In this document: positions 29,621 to 39,444 of the stretch, piece by piece
Layout of the letters: each line of letters begins with the position of its first letter
Position numbering within the stretch: the first letter of the stretch is position 1
From: Symbiodinium natans
Taxonomy: Eukaryota > Sar > Dinophyceae > Suessiales > Symbiodiniaceae
DNA length: 64,000 nt
Assembly: GCA_905221605.1 (NCBI GenBank)
Contig: CAJNDS010000890.1
Location: forward strand, 1,297,357-1,361,356
Direction of reading: 5' to 3'
Notes under the pieces: generated by a model
The model's database searches: none
What the model was told of the DNA's origin: nothing
The model's input: only the letters and a program-made list of their open reading frames with translations
Program-made: the position numbers and the translations under genes

Positions 29621-30020
29621 CTTTCGGGTGTCGGGTATAGGGTTCAGGCGCAAGGTCTAAAGTTTTAGGGGCCAAAACCCTGCTGCCAGCTGTCGCGTGC
29701 GTTGGCTCCAAGTTTGTCAAAAGAGCTGGCACGGAATCTCTGGCGGCGCCACGACCCTGTTCGATTGTGGTGTATGGGGTCGGCAGCCAGTACCCCAAGG
29801 TCACCCAGGTGTCCGGATCATTCGTGACCTTCCGAATCATGGGGATCAGCTCCATTGCCATGCTGGTCGATCTGTGAGGAGGCTTGAGATAACAGGGCTG
29901 CACTTCGCAAGCAGCACACCTGCACTTCGCAGTGTTCAGAATAGTTTCTGACGCGGCAGGAGCTGGGACCCCGCCAAATAATACCCCACCGCAAAACACA
30001 ACAATATGCCAAGCCTACGT
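29618..30020. other. Telomere-free spacer, about 400 bp
   Basis: Carries a 130-codon minus-strand frame (29607-29999) and an 84-codon plus-strand frame over the same DNA. Neither translation resembles a known family, and the minus frame ends in telomere-derived sequence. Unrecognised; possibly a gene fragment. Confidence 0.4.
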
Positions 30021-30023
30021 GAG

Positions 30024-30078
30024 GTGTGCCCCAAGCCCTACACCTGCAACCCCAACGATGCCCTTAAACCCTAAACCC
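30024..30078 (+). repeat. Inverted duplication 3, left copy
   Basis: GTGTGCCCCAAGCCCTACAC...AACGATGCCCTTAAACCC. About 55 bp recurring in reverse complement at 31493-31546 with one visible mismatch. The adjacent telomeric tract (30063-30128) carries the same TTCAGGG variant pattern as the partner's tract. Confidence 0.92.
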
Positions 30079-30251
30079 TAAACCCTAAACCCTAAGCCCT
30101 GAACCCTGAACCCTAAACCCTAAACCCCACACCCTCCTTCAAAGAACCGAGGGCCCAGGCCACGTAGCGGTGCGGGCGCAAGCCGCGGAGCTGCAACCTC
30201 AAGGTTTAGCAATCCCTATACTACACAAAAGCATGTTTTACCTTCGCGGAA

Positions 30252-30423
30252 AGGGGGGGGGGGGGGGGGCGGGTTGGGGGGGGGGGGGGGGGGAGGGGTG
30301 GGGCGGGGGGGGGGGGGGGGGGGGTTGTTCTTAAGCTTAACCAGGTTGTTAGGGGGCGAAATGGAGAGCCCGGGCTTTGGGGCTACCGTTTAGGTTTTTT
30401 TTTTTTTTTTGGGGGGGGGGGGG
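30252..30423 (+). repeat. Poly-G runs and T-run/G-run boundary
   Basis: Interrupted G-runs at 30254-30325. Then T15 followed by G12 at 30396-30423. Confidence 0.95.
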
Positions 30424-30600
30424 TTAAGGGTTTAGGGTTTAGGGTTTAAGGGTTTGAGGATTTGAGGGTTTGAGGGTTTAAGGGTTTAAGGGTTTAAGGG
30501 TTTAAGGGTTTAAGGGTTTAAGGGTTTCAGGGTTTTAGGGTTTTAGGGTTTTAGGGTTTTAGGGTTTAGGGTTTAGGGTTTAGGGGCTTAGAGGCTTAGG
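30424..30600 (+). repeat. G-strand tract with (GGGTTTAA)n and (TTTTAGGG)n
   Basis: TTTAAGGG octamers at 30460-30525, then TTTTAGGG octamers at 30528-30562, then TTTAGGG. Three successive homogenised variants. Confidence 0.95.
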
Positions 30601-30654
30601 GGTTTAGAGGCTTAGAGTCAGGGGCAATGGGTTTTGCCATCGGGTTTAGGAAGC

Positions 30655-30940
30655 ACCCTGAACCCTAAGCGATAACCACTAAGCCCTAAAACGTTAAAAC
30701 CCTCAAGCCCTCAAGGCCTAAAGCCCTAAAACCCTGAAACCCTCAAAACCCTAAACCCTAAAACCTAAAACCTCAACCTTAAGCCAAAAAGAGGTCTGGA
30801 ATTTCTGCTTGTGCTTAGGACTGGGTGCTGACGGTGTTTCGCTTCATGGCTGAGTCCATCAAGAGGGTTTAGGGTTTAGGGTTTAGGGTTTAGGGCTTAG
30901 GGCTTAGGGCTTAGGGTTTGGGGCTTAGGGTTTAGGATTC
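30655..30940. repeat. Degenerate C-strand and G-strand tracts
   Basis: C-strand with AAACCCTCAA variants at 30655-30785; G-strand at 30866-30935 with CTTAGGG runs. Confidence 0.88.
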
Positions 30941-31343
30941 AGTCCAGGGTTGAGGGGGTTTTGGGGTATAAGGGCTTCTGATATCCAAGTCTTCAACAGC
31001 ATCAGGGACAGGGTTGCTACGGGAGGTGCCTAGAGAACCTTGGGCGGTTTAGGGTTTAGGGTGTAGGGTTTTTTAGGGCTTAGTGTTACGAATTCAGGGT
31101 TTGACCCTAAGGCCGAAACCTTCCACGACCAAAGCAAGCCGTTGCTATCAAGCGACGTCCCCTTTTCGGTGTACTGCGTGTTCGGCAGCTGTCCGACGAC
31201 AGGCTTGGGGCTTAGGGTTTAGGGTTAGGCTTCAGGGTTTTTGGGTTTTCAGTTTACAGCATAAGCCTCGTGTGGATAAGCAGTTTCTCGCTAGCCGGAA
31301 ACAAGTTTGACTTCCTCGGCCCCCGTTCTTGGGATTCCAGGTT

Positions 31344-31510
31344 AGGGTTTAGGGTTTAGGGTTTAGGGTTTAGGGTTTAGGGTTTAGGGTTTAGGGTTTA
31401 GGGTTTAGGGTTTAGGGTTTAGGGTTTAGGGTTTAGGGTTTAGGGTTTAGGGTTTAGAGTTTAGGGTTTAGGGTTCAGGGTTCCGGGTTTAGGGTTTAGG
31501 CTTTAAGGGC
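31344..31510 (+). repeat. G-strand telomeric tract, about 165 bp
   Basis: Seventeen pure units, then TTCAGGG and TTCCGGG variants leading into inverted duplication 3. Confidence 0.97.
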
Positions 31511-31546
31511 ATCGTTGGGGTTGCAGGTGTAGGGCTTGGGGCACAC
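31493..31546 (-). repeat. Inverted duplication 3, right copy
   Basis: Reverse complement of 30024-30078: TTTAAGGGCATCGTTGGGG...GGGCTTGGGGCACAC. Confidence 0.92.
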
Positions 31547-31568
31547 CCTACACCCTAAACCCCAAAAT

Positions 31569-31671
31569 ACCATTTGCTTAAGAATGCCCCAAAACCAAAA
31601 TACTTGTACAAGAAAGTTTAGTTTTTTCGGGGTTTAGGGTTGAGGGTCTAGGGTTCTTTAGCAAATAATGG
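31569..31671. mobile_element. Family-G element with telomeric insert (G5)
   Basis: CCATTTGCTTAAGAAT on the left pairs with GTTCTTTAGCAAATAATGG on the right. Immediately before the right terminus are four degenerate telomeric units (31629-31654) not present in G1 or G3. Confidence 0.8.
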
Positions 31672-31674
31672 ACA

Positions 31675-32040
31675 AGCCCTCAGATCCGCGTGTAAGTCGG
31701 GGTTTAGGCTGGGACGTGGGTCCGGTGCGTATTCCACCGTGGTGTGTAAGGGTTTAGGGTTTACGCTTTAGGGTTTAGGGTGTGTCGCATTCGAGACTCT
31801 ACAAAAGAAGGGACTGTGCCAGGAGTGAAGTATTGTATGGAAATTTGCAGTATCTCAGATGTTGAACTTAGCGGACATGATCTGGTAAACATTATCGTCA
31901 TGGAGAAGCAAGCAACCACCGCGCCCGAAAGCCTTCCACAAAAGCCCTAAACCATACCTTGAAAATCCCCAAATCGAGTTTGTTTGTAAACGAATCCTAC
32001 AGGGGGGTTCATAATCATGACCTACACAAAAAAGCCTGTT
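31675..32040. other. Spacer with few telomeric units
   Basis: Short G-strand stretch at 31748-31780. The rest (31780-32040) is unique-looking with no frame of note. Confidence 0.7.
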
Positions 32041-32042
32041 CC

Positions 32043-32345
32043 CTCAACCCTAAACCCTGAACCCTAAACCCTAAACCCTAAACCCTGAACCCTAAACCCT
32101 AAACCCTAAACCCTAAACCCTGGGTTCTTAAGGTCGACTCTACACCAAGTCCCGTGCCTGGTCCGCCAAGAGGGCAAGGTCCAGAGGAATGCCCAGGTCA
32201 AAGCCGGCGATGCAGGTCCTCTCTCCAATAGGGGTTTGGGGTTTGGGGTTTGGGGTTTAGGGTTTAGGGTTTAGGGTTTAGGGCTTAGGGCTTAGGGTTA
32301 GGGTTTAGGGCTACTACGTTGTATCATACGTTTAGGGTTTAGGGT
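32043..32345. repeat. C-strand then G-strand tracts
   Basis: C-strand 32043-32122 and G-strand 32231-32345, separated by a 100-bp GC-rich spacer. Confidence 0.95.
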
Positions 32346-32359
32346 TTAGGGCGAGAGTA

Positions 32360-32592
32360 GGGAACTAAAGGACGGACCATTATTATGGACCTTAGGGGGT
32401 TATAGGGGGGGGGGGTTATGTAGGGGCTACTTAGGTATAGGAGGACTATATAAGGTATATATACACCCTACACCCGAATTCCTAGACCCGAAACCCGAAA
32501 CCCGAAACCGGAAACCCTGAACCCTAAACCCTAAACCCTGCACAGGGGAAAAAGATTAAGGGTCCCTGCTAGGGTTCCTTATACCCCCTTAA
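32360..32592. mobile_element. Family-F element with C-strand telomeric insert (F2)
   Basis: GGGAACTAAAGGACGGACC, GGGGCTACTTAGGTATAG and GGACTATATAAGGTATAT follow F1, then a C-strand telomeric block (about 32464-32541, rich in CCCGAAA) intervenes. The right part AGGGGAAAAAGATTAAGGGT, CCCTGCTAGGG completes the element. Confidence 0.8.
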
Positions 32593-32697
32593 CCCTCTCT
32601 CTAAGGACCCCGCATCCCAGGGTGTAGGGATTGGGGTTTGGGGATTCGGGTTTAGGCTTTCATGTTTAGGGGTTAGGGTTTAGGGAGCCTAGGGCCT

Positions 32698-32810
32698 CGT
32701 TTAGGGTTTAGGGTTGAGGGTTTAGGGTTTAGGGTTTAGGGTTTAGGGTTTAGGGTTTAGGGTTTAGGGTTTAGGGTTTAGGGTTTAGGGTTTAGGGTTT
32801 CGGGTTTCGG
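32698..32810 (+). repeat. G-strand telomeric tract
   Basis: Fifteen units, with TTGAGGG near the left and TTTCGGG at the right end. Confidence 0.97.
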
Positions 32811-33029
32811 GGGGCTTGCTTTTCAGGCTTAGAACCCCAGGCTTAGAACCCCAAATCCTACACCCTTAACACACCTTGCCCTTCGGTGTTGGGGATTAGG
32901 GTGTAGGGTTTGGTGCTAAGCTCAGCAAGGGCTTCGCGAAGGCTTGTGGTTTAGGGTTTAGGGCTTCGGGAGTAGGATTTAGGGCATACTTCTTGAGGCT
33001 TTGCCGCGCGCCGAGAATCGAGAGCGCAA

Positions 33030-33386
33030 AAAACCCTAAACCAAAAACCCTAAACCCTAAACCCTAAACCCAAAACCCTAAACCCCAAACCCCTAAACCC
33101 CTAAACCCCACACCCCTGTAAACCCCCAAACCCCCAAACCCCTAAACCCCTTAAACCCCTAAACCCCCAAACCCCCAAACCCCTAAACCCCTTAAACCCC
33201 TAAACCCCCAAACCCTAAACCCCTTAAACCCCTTAAACCCCTTAAACCCCTTAAACCCCTAAACCCCTAAACCCCTAAAACCCCTAAACCCCCAAACCCC
33301 TAAACCCCTAAACCCCTAAACCCCTAAACCCTAAACCCTAAACCCTAAACCCCAAACCCTAAACCCTAAACCCTAAACCCTAAACC
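33030..33386 (-). repeat. C-strand tract dominated by CCCCTAAA octamers
   Basis: About 350 bp: CCCTAAA at both edges, with CCCCTAAA, CCCCCAAA and CCCCTTAAA in the middle (33085-33330). G-run expanded variants appear as blocks and not scattered. Confidence 0.97.
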
Positions 33387-33466
33387 CCCTGCCTGACGCG
33401 GGCGCCCCGCAGGTGGGGGCCGCGAAGCATCGCCTGCTTTGACCCCTCCGGAGAGGATCTACGAAG

Positions 33467-33620
33467 CAAGGGACTGAAGGAGAGACCCTTCAAATACCCT
33501 AGGGTTTAGGGTTTAGGGTTTAGGGTTTAGGGTTTAGGGTTTAGGGTTTAGGGTTTAGGGTTTCGGGTTTAGTGTTTAGGGTTTAGGGAGGCAACCTAGG
33601 TATGTAAGGGTTACCGTACA
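33467..33620. mobile_element. Possible family-F element split by a telomeric tract (F7)
   Basis: ACTGAAGGAGAGACCCTTCA at the left, G-strand units at 33498-33590, then GGCAACCTAGGTATGTAAGG. Only the left terminus and the CTA(C)CTAGGTAT motif are recognisable. Confidence 0.5.
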
Positions 33621-34400
33621 AACGGTTTGAGCGGGGTTATATAAACAAATTTCAACCCCAACTGACCGCCTGTTCGTTCGTGTTTAGTACGTCGAGTTCA
33701 GGTTTTACCCTGCATAGTCTGGGGATTCAAAGAAACCCTTGAAAAGGATCGCCGTTGTAGATCCGTGAAGGGGTCTGGGTTTTAAAGGGCTCATAGAAGT
33801 ATGATCTTTATTACGAGTATCCCCAAATAGCACCCAATATGTATATATGTAAAATACATAGACTCACCAATATTCACAAGGAACTCAAAACTACCCTCAC
33901 CAATAACAGCAATACAGCATAGTAGTTGGGGCTGATAAGTAGCTAGCTAGGCCCAAGAGTATCCTCAGAATAAAACGGGCTTATAAGGCAACCTTGACCT
34001 TAAAACAATGGGAACAACGGCCCTAGAAGTATAGTAACGTGAGAAGACTACGCTTTTTTTTCAAGGGAGTCGAACTTGGACCCTGAAGGAGGTACTCCAC
34101 AGAGGTTCCCTTGAGATACTCCTACTACAGCCCTTATGTTCCCTGAGAGGATCAGACTACCAACTTAAGGGTTAGGGATCCAAGGTAGAGTCTCAGGAGA
34201 AGACTGCATTGTGCGTCGCAAAACCCACGCTTCTAAGTACCCTCAAAAAGGGTTTTTGGGGGTTCAGGAGGTACCCTGAGGCTCTATGAGGCCTCTTATT
34301 TTAGGTTTGTTGATCCCAAAGGCCTTCTTATGTAAGGTTCTTGGGGCTATGTTGAGCCCAAGGATGTAGGGTTTCGGGTTCTGGGTGTACCCTCTCTGCC
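33620..34400. other. Telomere-free island 3 (about 780 bp)
   Basis: AT-richer than its surroundings. Contains GGGATCCAAGGTAGAGTCTC at about 34166, a word shared with 63880 (CTCCAAGGTAGAGTCCCC) and, weakly, 53372. No open frame above 60 codons and no RNA gene recognised. Confidence 0.55.
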
Positions 34401-34477
34401 GCACTTACAAGGAAGACCTCGGCGGCCACCGCGCCGCCCATCTCCGCCTTGGGGGGGTTTGGGTTGACACCGTGGGT

Positions 34478-34590
34478 TTAGGGGTTCAGGGGTTCAGGGG
34501 TTAGGGTTTAGGGTTTAGGGTTTAGGGTTTAGGGTTTAGGGTTTAGGGTTTAGGGTTTAGGGTTTAGGGTTTAGGGTTTAGGGGTAGAGG
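34478..34590 (+). repeat. G-strand telomeric tract
   Basis: Three TTCAGGGG units and then about a dozen TTTAGGG units. Confidence 0.97.
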
Positions 34591-34846
34591 GTTTACATCC
34601 AAAACCGGCCGAAGGGCTGTCGCCCATGAATGTTGTTTGATTCGGAAGTGTTTTATAGGATCTGGAAAGGCATGTTGATTCAGAAGGATTCCTTAGGCCC
34701 AACATCAAGTATCAAGACAGACCCAAAAAAAAGTTCGGCGCCTGAAAAGACTTAACAAGACCTACCCCGACCGGGCTCCGTAAGGTCCAGGATCCCTTTG
34801 CCGGTGGAAGAAAGGTCCGAAACCAAAAACCAGCTTTTGTGAACCT

Positions 34847-34981
34847 TAGGGTTTAGGGTTTTTAGGGTTTAGGGTTTAGGGTTTAGGGCTTAGGGCTTAG
34901 GGCTTAGGGTTTAGGGTTTAGGGTTTAGGGTTTAGGGTTTAGGGTTTAGGGTTTAGGGTTTAGGGTTTAGGGTTTAGGGTA
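34847..34981 (+). repeat. G-strand telomeric tract
   Basis: With three CTTAGGG units in a row at 34887-34907. Confidence 0.97.
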
Positions 34982-35094
34982 TTCCCCGCAGAAGCCGTTT
35001 GCTTCCAACGGCTTCCAAAACCAATTTTTTCAAGACACCAAGTACATGTCGGTGAGCTCAAGCTCTTCGCCAGCAAAGCCGGCTGTCCCTTCCC

Positions 35095-35375
35095 ATAGGC
35101 CGCCAGCAGAGCGAGCATAGGAGCATCAGCCGGACTGGCCCAGAGCCGGCCTCATGAGCAACAGCCGGACTGGCCTTTGCCACAGGCCATGAACACAAGG
35201 CGAGCATCATGAGCATCAGCCGGACGCGCCGCTGCCATAGGCCGCCAGCAGCCAGCGAGCATCATGAGCATCAGCCGGACTGGCGATGACCAAGAGCATG
35301 AGCCGGACTGGCTTGCCAAAGGCCGCCAGCAAAGCAAAGCCAGCATCATGAGCATCAGCCAGACTGGCCCATAGA
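35095..35375 (+). repeat. Roughly 60-bp minisatellite, about 5 imperfect copies
   Basis: Units share GAGCATCATGAGCATCAGCC, GGACTGGC and AGGCCGCCAGCA. Copies vary in length by internal deletions. A 67-codon minus frame (35152-35355) is Ala/Leu/Arg-rich and not recognisable. Could be an eroded coding repeat. Confidence 0.88.
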
Positions 35376-35524
35376 CTCAAAGCCACTCCAAGCTCGGGGG
35401 TTGGGTGGTGGAGAACCCCAAAACTGCTAAGTTTTCGTTAGGGTTCGGCTAATAAGCCGGAGTCCGAGTGCATTGCAGCGAACGGGTGGTTGGGGTGGGA
35501 TCCGCTGCACCAGAACACCCTCAG

Positions 35525-35568
35525 CAAACCCTAAACCCTAAACCCTAAACCCTAAACCCTGAACCCAT
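35525..35568 (-). repeat. Short C-strand tract
   Basis: Six units between CACCCTCAGC and CATATTCCCC. Confidence 0.95.
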
Positions 35569-35634
35569 ATTCCCCGACTGCACAGCCAGGTCCAGTTCCG
35601 GTTTTGGGTGACGTCTGAAGCCCTGAAGCCTATA

Positions 35635-35768
35635 CTAGGCCCGAGAGTAACCTAGGAATCAAAAGGGTACCCTTTGTGGGTTAAAGGGGTTCATCACGAA
35701 CCCCTCCCCCCCCCCCCCCCCCAAAAAAAAAAATGAGAAGGGAATGAGGACCCTACCCTGGGTCCTAG
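35635..35768. mobile_element. Foldback family-E element (E1)
   Basis: CTAGGCCCGAGAGTAACCTA on the left, ACCCTGGGTCCTAG on the right. Core AAAGGGTACCCTTT, GTTAAAGGGGTTCAT, then C17/A11 and GAAGGGAATGAGG. One of six family-E copies. Confidence 0.8.
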
Positions 35769-35769
35769 A

Positions 35770-36162
35770 AAAACCTTAAATCCTAAACCCAAAGCCTAGA
35801 CCCTAAATCCTAAACCCTAAACTAAACCCTGAACCCTGAACCCAAAACCCTAAACCCTAAACCCTAAATCCTAAACCCTAAACCCTGAACCCTAAATCAC
35901 CTTTAGGGGTTTCGCCGTTTCTCTGCCCGCCCAAGCGGCCGCGCGCTTGGCTGCCAGGCCCTCCTCGGCACCCTCGGTGAAGGCCACCTGCCAGTGTGGA
36001 GGAGCCCATGGGCGAAGCTTCGGGAGAGGGTTTAGGGTTTAGGGCTTAGGGCTTAGGGCTTAGGGCTTAGGGTTTAGGGTTTAGGGTTTAGGGTTTAGGG
36101 TTTAGGGTTTAGGGTTTAGGGTTTAGGGTTTAGGGCTTAGGGCTTAGGGTTTAGGGTTTGGG
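35770..36162. repeat. C-strand then G-strand tracts
   Basis: C-strand 35770-35898 and G-strand 36028-36162, the latter starting from CTTCGGGAGAGGG and carrying CTTAGGG blocks. Confidence 0.95.
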
Positions 36163-37000
36163 GTCTACAAACAAGGTTGTGAATTCGCAGTCTTCTTCCG
36201 AAACCCAAAGGCTTTGAATGAGCCAAAAGCCACGCCATGGGCCGCCATGGATGCATTTATAGAGTTTAGGGTGTTGTGCGTTGTCCAACCCTAAACCCTA
36301 AACCCTAAACCCTAAACCCTAAACCCTAAGCCCTAAACCCTAAACCCTAAACCCGAAGCCCCATGAAAGTTTCCGGCTTAGAATCGCAGACCAACCCTAG
36401 AGCCTGGAGACGGGGCCCTCGAAATGCCACTGGACCTTCGGCACCCGAAGCACCCTAATGCCGTAGGGTCTATAATGATATGGGGAGGTTATGGGAGGTG
36501 AGGGTTTAGAGTTTAGGGGTTTCGGGGTTTACGGGTTCAGGGGTTTAGGGTTTAGGATTTGGGGGAGTCGGGGGGTTCGGGGGGTTCGGGGGGTTTGGGG
36601 GCTTTCATGGGGCTGTGGCCTCATCCTCGTCTTCAGGCTGGGTGCCCTGCCAGGCAAACGGATCCCACTTTGTGTATAGGGCTCGGGGCATCGGCCTAGA
36701 ACCTTCAACCCTGAACGGGTGTAGGGTTTAGGGTTTAGGGTTCAGGGTTCAGGGTTCAGGGTTTAGGGTTTAGGGCTCAGGTATCAACTAGGGGCTCCGT
36801 CTCGTATGGATCAACAGCAGAGTTCGAGGGGAGCGGGCTAACCCTGAACCCCTGAATCGCAAAAGCCACGGGCCCAAAACCTTAAACTGGAGTCCGAAAC
36901 CCTGAACCCTCATTCCCTAAACCCTAAACCCTAAACCCTAAACCCTAAACCGCAAACCCTCAAGAGATATCACTGACCCCCTAAACTCTGACCTCCACTT
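36163..37000. repeat. Mosaic 36.2-37.0 kb
   Basis: C-strand at 36285-36355 and 36915-36965. G-strand at 36490-36600 (three GGGGGGTTC units) and 36720-36780. The 62-codon frame at 36491 translates repeats. Confidence 0.9.
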
Positions 37001-37003
37001 GTC

Positions 37004-37216
37004 CTACTTGGAGGTTCATGGTACTTACTAACCAGTTATGACTGTACTTATAACTGAACTTACAGTATAACCATATTAGGGCACTTAAGGGGCTTAGAAG
37101 TGGGTTATAAGTACAGTTATAACTGGTTTGTAAGTGCCCCTTAAACCCTAAACCCTAAACCCCAAACCTTAAACCCTGTTATAATTGGTTAACAAGTACC
37201 ATGATACTCCAAGCAG
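37004..37216. mobile_element. Family-B foldback with telomeric insert and duplicated flank (B3)
   Basis: Termini CTACTTGGAGGTTCATGG and AAGTACCATGATACTCCAAG. C-strand telomeric DNA (37136-37177) lies in the right arm. The 20 bp to its left, GTTATAACTGGTTTGTAAGT (37116-37135), recur to its right as GTTATAATTGGTTAACAAGT (37178-37197), 16 of 20 matching. Confidence 0.9.
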
Positions 37217-37271
37217 GCGGAAGGAAGGCACCTCCTGCGACACGGAGGCCACTGCCTGCCAGACGAGCTCT

Positions 37272-37490
37272 TAGGGTTTGGGTTTAGGGTTTAGGGTTTA
37301 GGGTTTAGGGTTTAGGGTTTAGGGTTTAGGGTTTAGGGTTTAGGGTTTAGGGTTTAGGGTTTAGGGTTTAGGGTTTAGGGTTTAGGGTTTAGGGTGTAGG
37401 GTTAGGGTTTAGGGTTTAGGGTTTAGGGTTTAGGGTTTAGGGTTTAGGATTTAGGACTTAGGATTTAGGGTTTAGGGTTTAGGGTTTACG
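37272..37490 (+). repeat. G-strand telomeric tract, about 219 bp, with flanking CAGACGAGCT
   Basis: About 30 units. Immediately outside, CAGACGAGCT occurs at 37260-37269 and again at 37502-37511. Confidence 0.96.
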
Positions 37491-37509
37491 TAGGCATATT
37501 GCAGACGAG

Positions 37510-37682
37510 CTACTTGGAGGTTCATGGTGCTTATGAACCAACTATGACTGCACTTGTAAGGGTTTAGGGTTTGGGGTTTAGGATAACTGCACTTATGACC
37601 CTCTGAGAGCACTTAAGGGGCTTATAAGTGGGTTATAAGTACCGTTCTAATTGGTTAATAAGTACTATGAACCTCCAAGTAG
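37510..37682. mobile_element. Family-B foldback with telomeric insert and duplicated flank (B4)
   Basis: CTACTTGGAGGTTCATGG and CTATGAACCTCCAAGTAG form the ends. A short G-strand insert (37560-37582) is bordered by ATGACTGCACTTGTAA (37544-37559) and ATAACTGCACTTATGA (37583-37598), 13 of 16 identical. Confidence 0.9.
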
Positions 37683-37837
37683 AAGCCCCCAGCATCTCTC
37701 AGCAAAGGAAGGCTACCTGACACTTCATACTAATAGGCCCAAGACTAACCTAGGAATGACAAGGGGTTCTCAACATGCTGTAGGCCTAGACCTTAGAAGG
37801 TCGTACAACAAGCCCAGGACGGAGCCTCCACGACTAA
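37683..37837. other. Spacer with possible family-E fragment
   Basis: AGGCCCAAGACTAACCTAGG at about 37734 resembles the E left terminus. The 66-codon frame 37651-37851 spans the B4 end, this fragment and repeats, so is not supported. Confidence 0.5.
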
Positions 37838-38140
37838 ATCCCAAACCCTAAGCCCTAAACCCTAAACCCTGAACCCCGAACCCTAAACCCTAAACCCTAA
37901 ACCCGAAACCCTAAACCCTAAACCCTAAACCCGAAACCCTAAACCCTAAACCCTAAACCCCAAGCCCTAAACCCGAAACCCTAAACCCTAAACCCGAAAC
38001 CCTGTGTGCAGAGCCAGGGCTCCAGGTTATTTGGGTACGGGGGCTTTACGGGCTTGGGGTCTACCCTAAACCCTAAACCCTAAACCCTAAACCCTAAACC
38101 CTAAACCCTAAACCCTGAACCCTGAACCCTGAACCCTAAA
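37838..38140 (-). repeat. C-strand tracts with CCCGAAA every third or fourth unit
   Basis: 37838-38005 and 38063-38140. CCCGAAA recurs at near-regular intervals, suggesting tandem duplication of a 3-4 unit block. Confidence 0.96.
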
Positions 38141-38349
38141 ACGCACTTGGGGCTTTTGGTAATGGAGGTAGGATTTAGGGTTCAGGGCTTCGGGGTTCTA
38201 GACATTTTTTGTCTTACCCTAGACCCTAAAACCTAAACCCTAAACCCGTGAAGCCATAGTTTTGTCTCAGGGCTGGCTTGAGGGTGCTTCGGTCTTTAGA
38301 TTCAAAAATTACTGTTTGGAGCCTACGGGTCCTTAGGGATTTGAGGCGT

Positions 38350-38545
38350 TTATAGGGTTTAGGGTTTAGGGTGTCGGGCGTAGGGTTTATAGGGTTTATA
38401 GGGTTTAGGGTTTAGGGTTTAGAGTTTAGGGTTTAGGGTTTAGGGTTTGGGGTGGTCTAGGGTTTAGGGTTTAGGGTTTAGGGTTTAGGGTTTGGGGTTT
38501 AGGGTTTAGGGTGGTCTAGGGTTTAGGGTTGAGGGTTTGGGGCAT
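38350..38545 (+). repeat. G-strand tract with GGTGGTCTAGGG doublet
   Basis: GGTGGTCTAGGGTTTAGGG occurs at 38451 and 38510, a tandem duplication of a ~59-bp telomeric block. Confidence 0.94.
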
Positions 38546-38642
38546 CGCTGAACCCCTGCACGCTACACACTTTGCCTGCTCGTCCTGGTCACCAGGTGGT
38601 ACGACGAGGGCATCCTTCGGAGGGCCCGACAGCCGGCTTGGT

Positions 38643-38850
38643 ATAGGGTTTAGGGTTTAGGGTTTAGGGTTTAGGGTTTAGGGTTTAGGGTTTAGGGTTT
38701 AGGGTTTAGGGTTTAGGGTTTAGGGTTTAGGGTTTAGGGTTTAGGGTTTAGGGTTTAGGGTTTAGGGTTTAGGGTGGAGGCTTGAGGGTTGAGGGTTGAG
38801 GGTTGACGTTTGAGGGTTGAGGGTTTAGGGTTTAGGGTTTAGGGTAATTA
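38643..38850 (+). repeat. G-strand tract ending in GAGGGTT units
   Basis: About 18 pure units, then GTGGAGGCTTGAGGG and TTGAGGG variants, then TTTAGGG again. Confidence 0.97.
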
Positions 38851-38867
38851 GCGTTATATCGGGGCGC

Positions 38868-38950
38868 GCGTATATACCCCCTGCGAAGCTGAACGGCCCA
38901 TGCTTCAGAACTCCCGTAAAGAAGCTCAAGGGACCATGTCATCACCCTGA
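38868..38950. mobile_element. Family-H relative (H2)
   Basis: TATATACCCCCTGCGAAGC, GGCCCATGCTTCAGAAC, GTAAAGAAGCTCAAGGGACC follow the order of H1 and H3. Ends not resolved. Confidence 0.55.
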
Positions 38951-38966
38951 GATCATTGGGATGACA

Positions 38967-39128
38967 GGGTTTAGGGTTTAGGGGTTTAGGGTTTAGGGTT
39001 TAGGGTTTAGGGTTTAGGGCTTTAGGGTTTAGGGTTTTAGGGTTTTAGGGTTTAGGGTTTAGGGTTTAGGGTTTAGGGTTTAGGTTTAGGGTTTAGGGTT
39101 TAGGGTTTAGGGTACTACCCTAAAACCC
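38967..39128. repeat. G-strand tract meeting C-strand units
   Basis: G-strand to 39113, then ACTACCCTAAAACCCTC, a head-to-head change of orientation. Confidence 0.94.
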
Positions 39129-39329
39129 TCTTGGGAGCGGGTTGGGCATGTTTTGCACACTAAGACACCCCTACCAGGAAACTGCGTTTGATCCTTCGGG
39201 GCAACTGATATCCCAGAAACCCGAAACCCAGAGAGAAGAACTGACGCACGGAAGCATGGTGGCAGTGTGATTGGCGCAAGCCTCACTCTCGTTCTTCGTC
39301 TATTCTCTGTGCTATGGCTTCCACTGCTC

Positions 39330-39432
39330 GACCCTGGAGTAACCTAGGAATAGCAAGGGTGCCTTTTTTTGGTTTGAAGGGGGTTATAAACCCTGAAAAA
39401 AGGGAATAGGGGCCTACTCTGAATCCTAGTCT
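39330..39432. mobile_element. Foldback family-E element (E2)
   Basis: GACCCTGGAGTAACCTAGGA on the left and CCTACTCTGAATCCTAGTC on the right. Core GGGTGCCTTTTTTTGG, GGTTATAAACCC, AAAGGGAATAGG. Confidence 0.82.
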
Positions 39433-39444
39433 AACCTTATTAGG

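Noticed and set aside
34058-34085. Second B-box-like word GTTCGACTCCC on the minus strand
   Set aside because: No cloverleaf can be formed around it and no T-run terminator follows.
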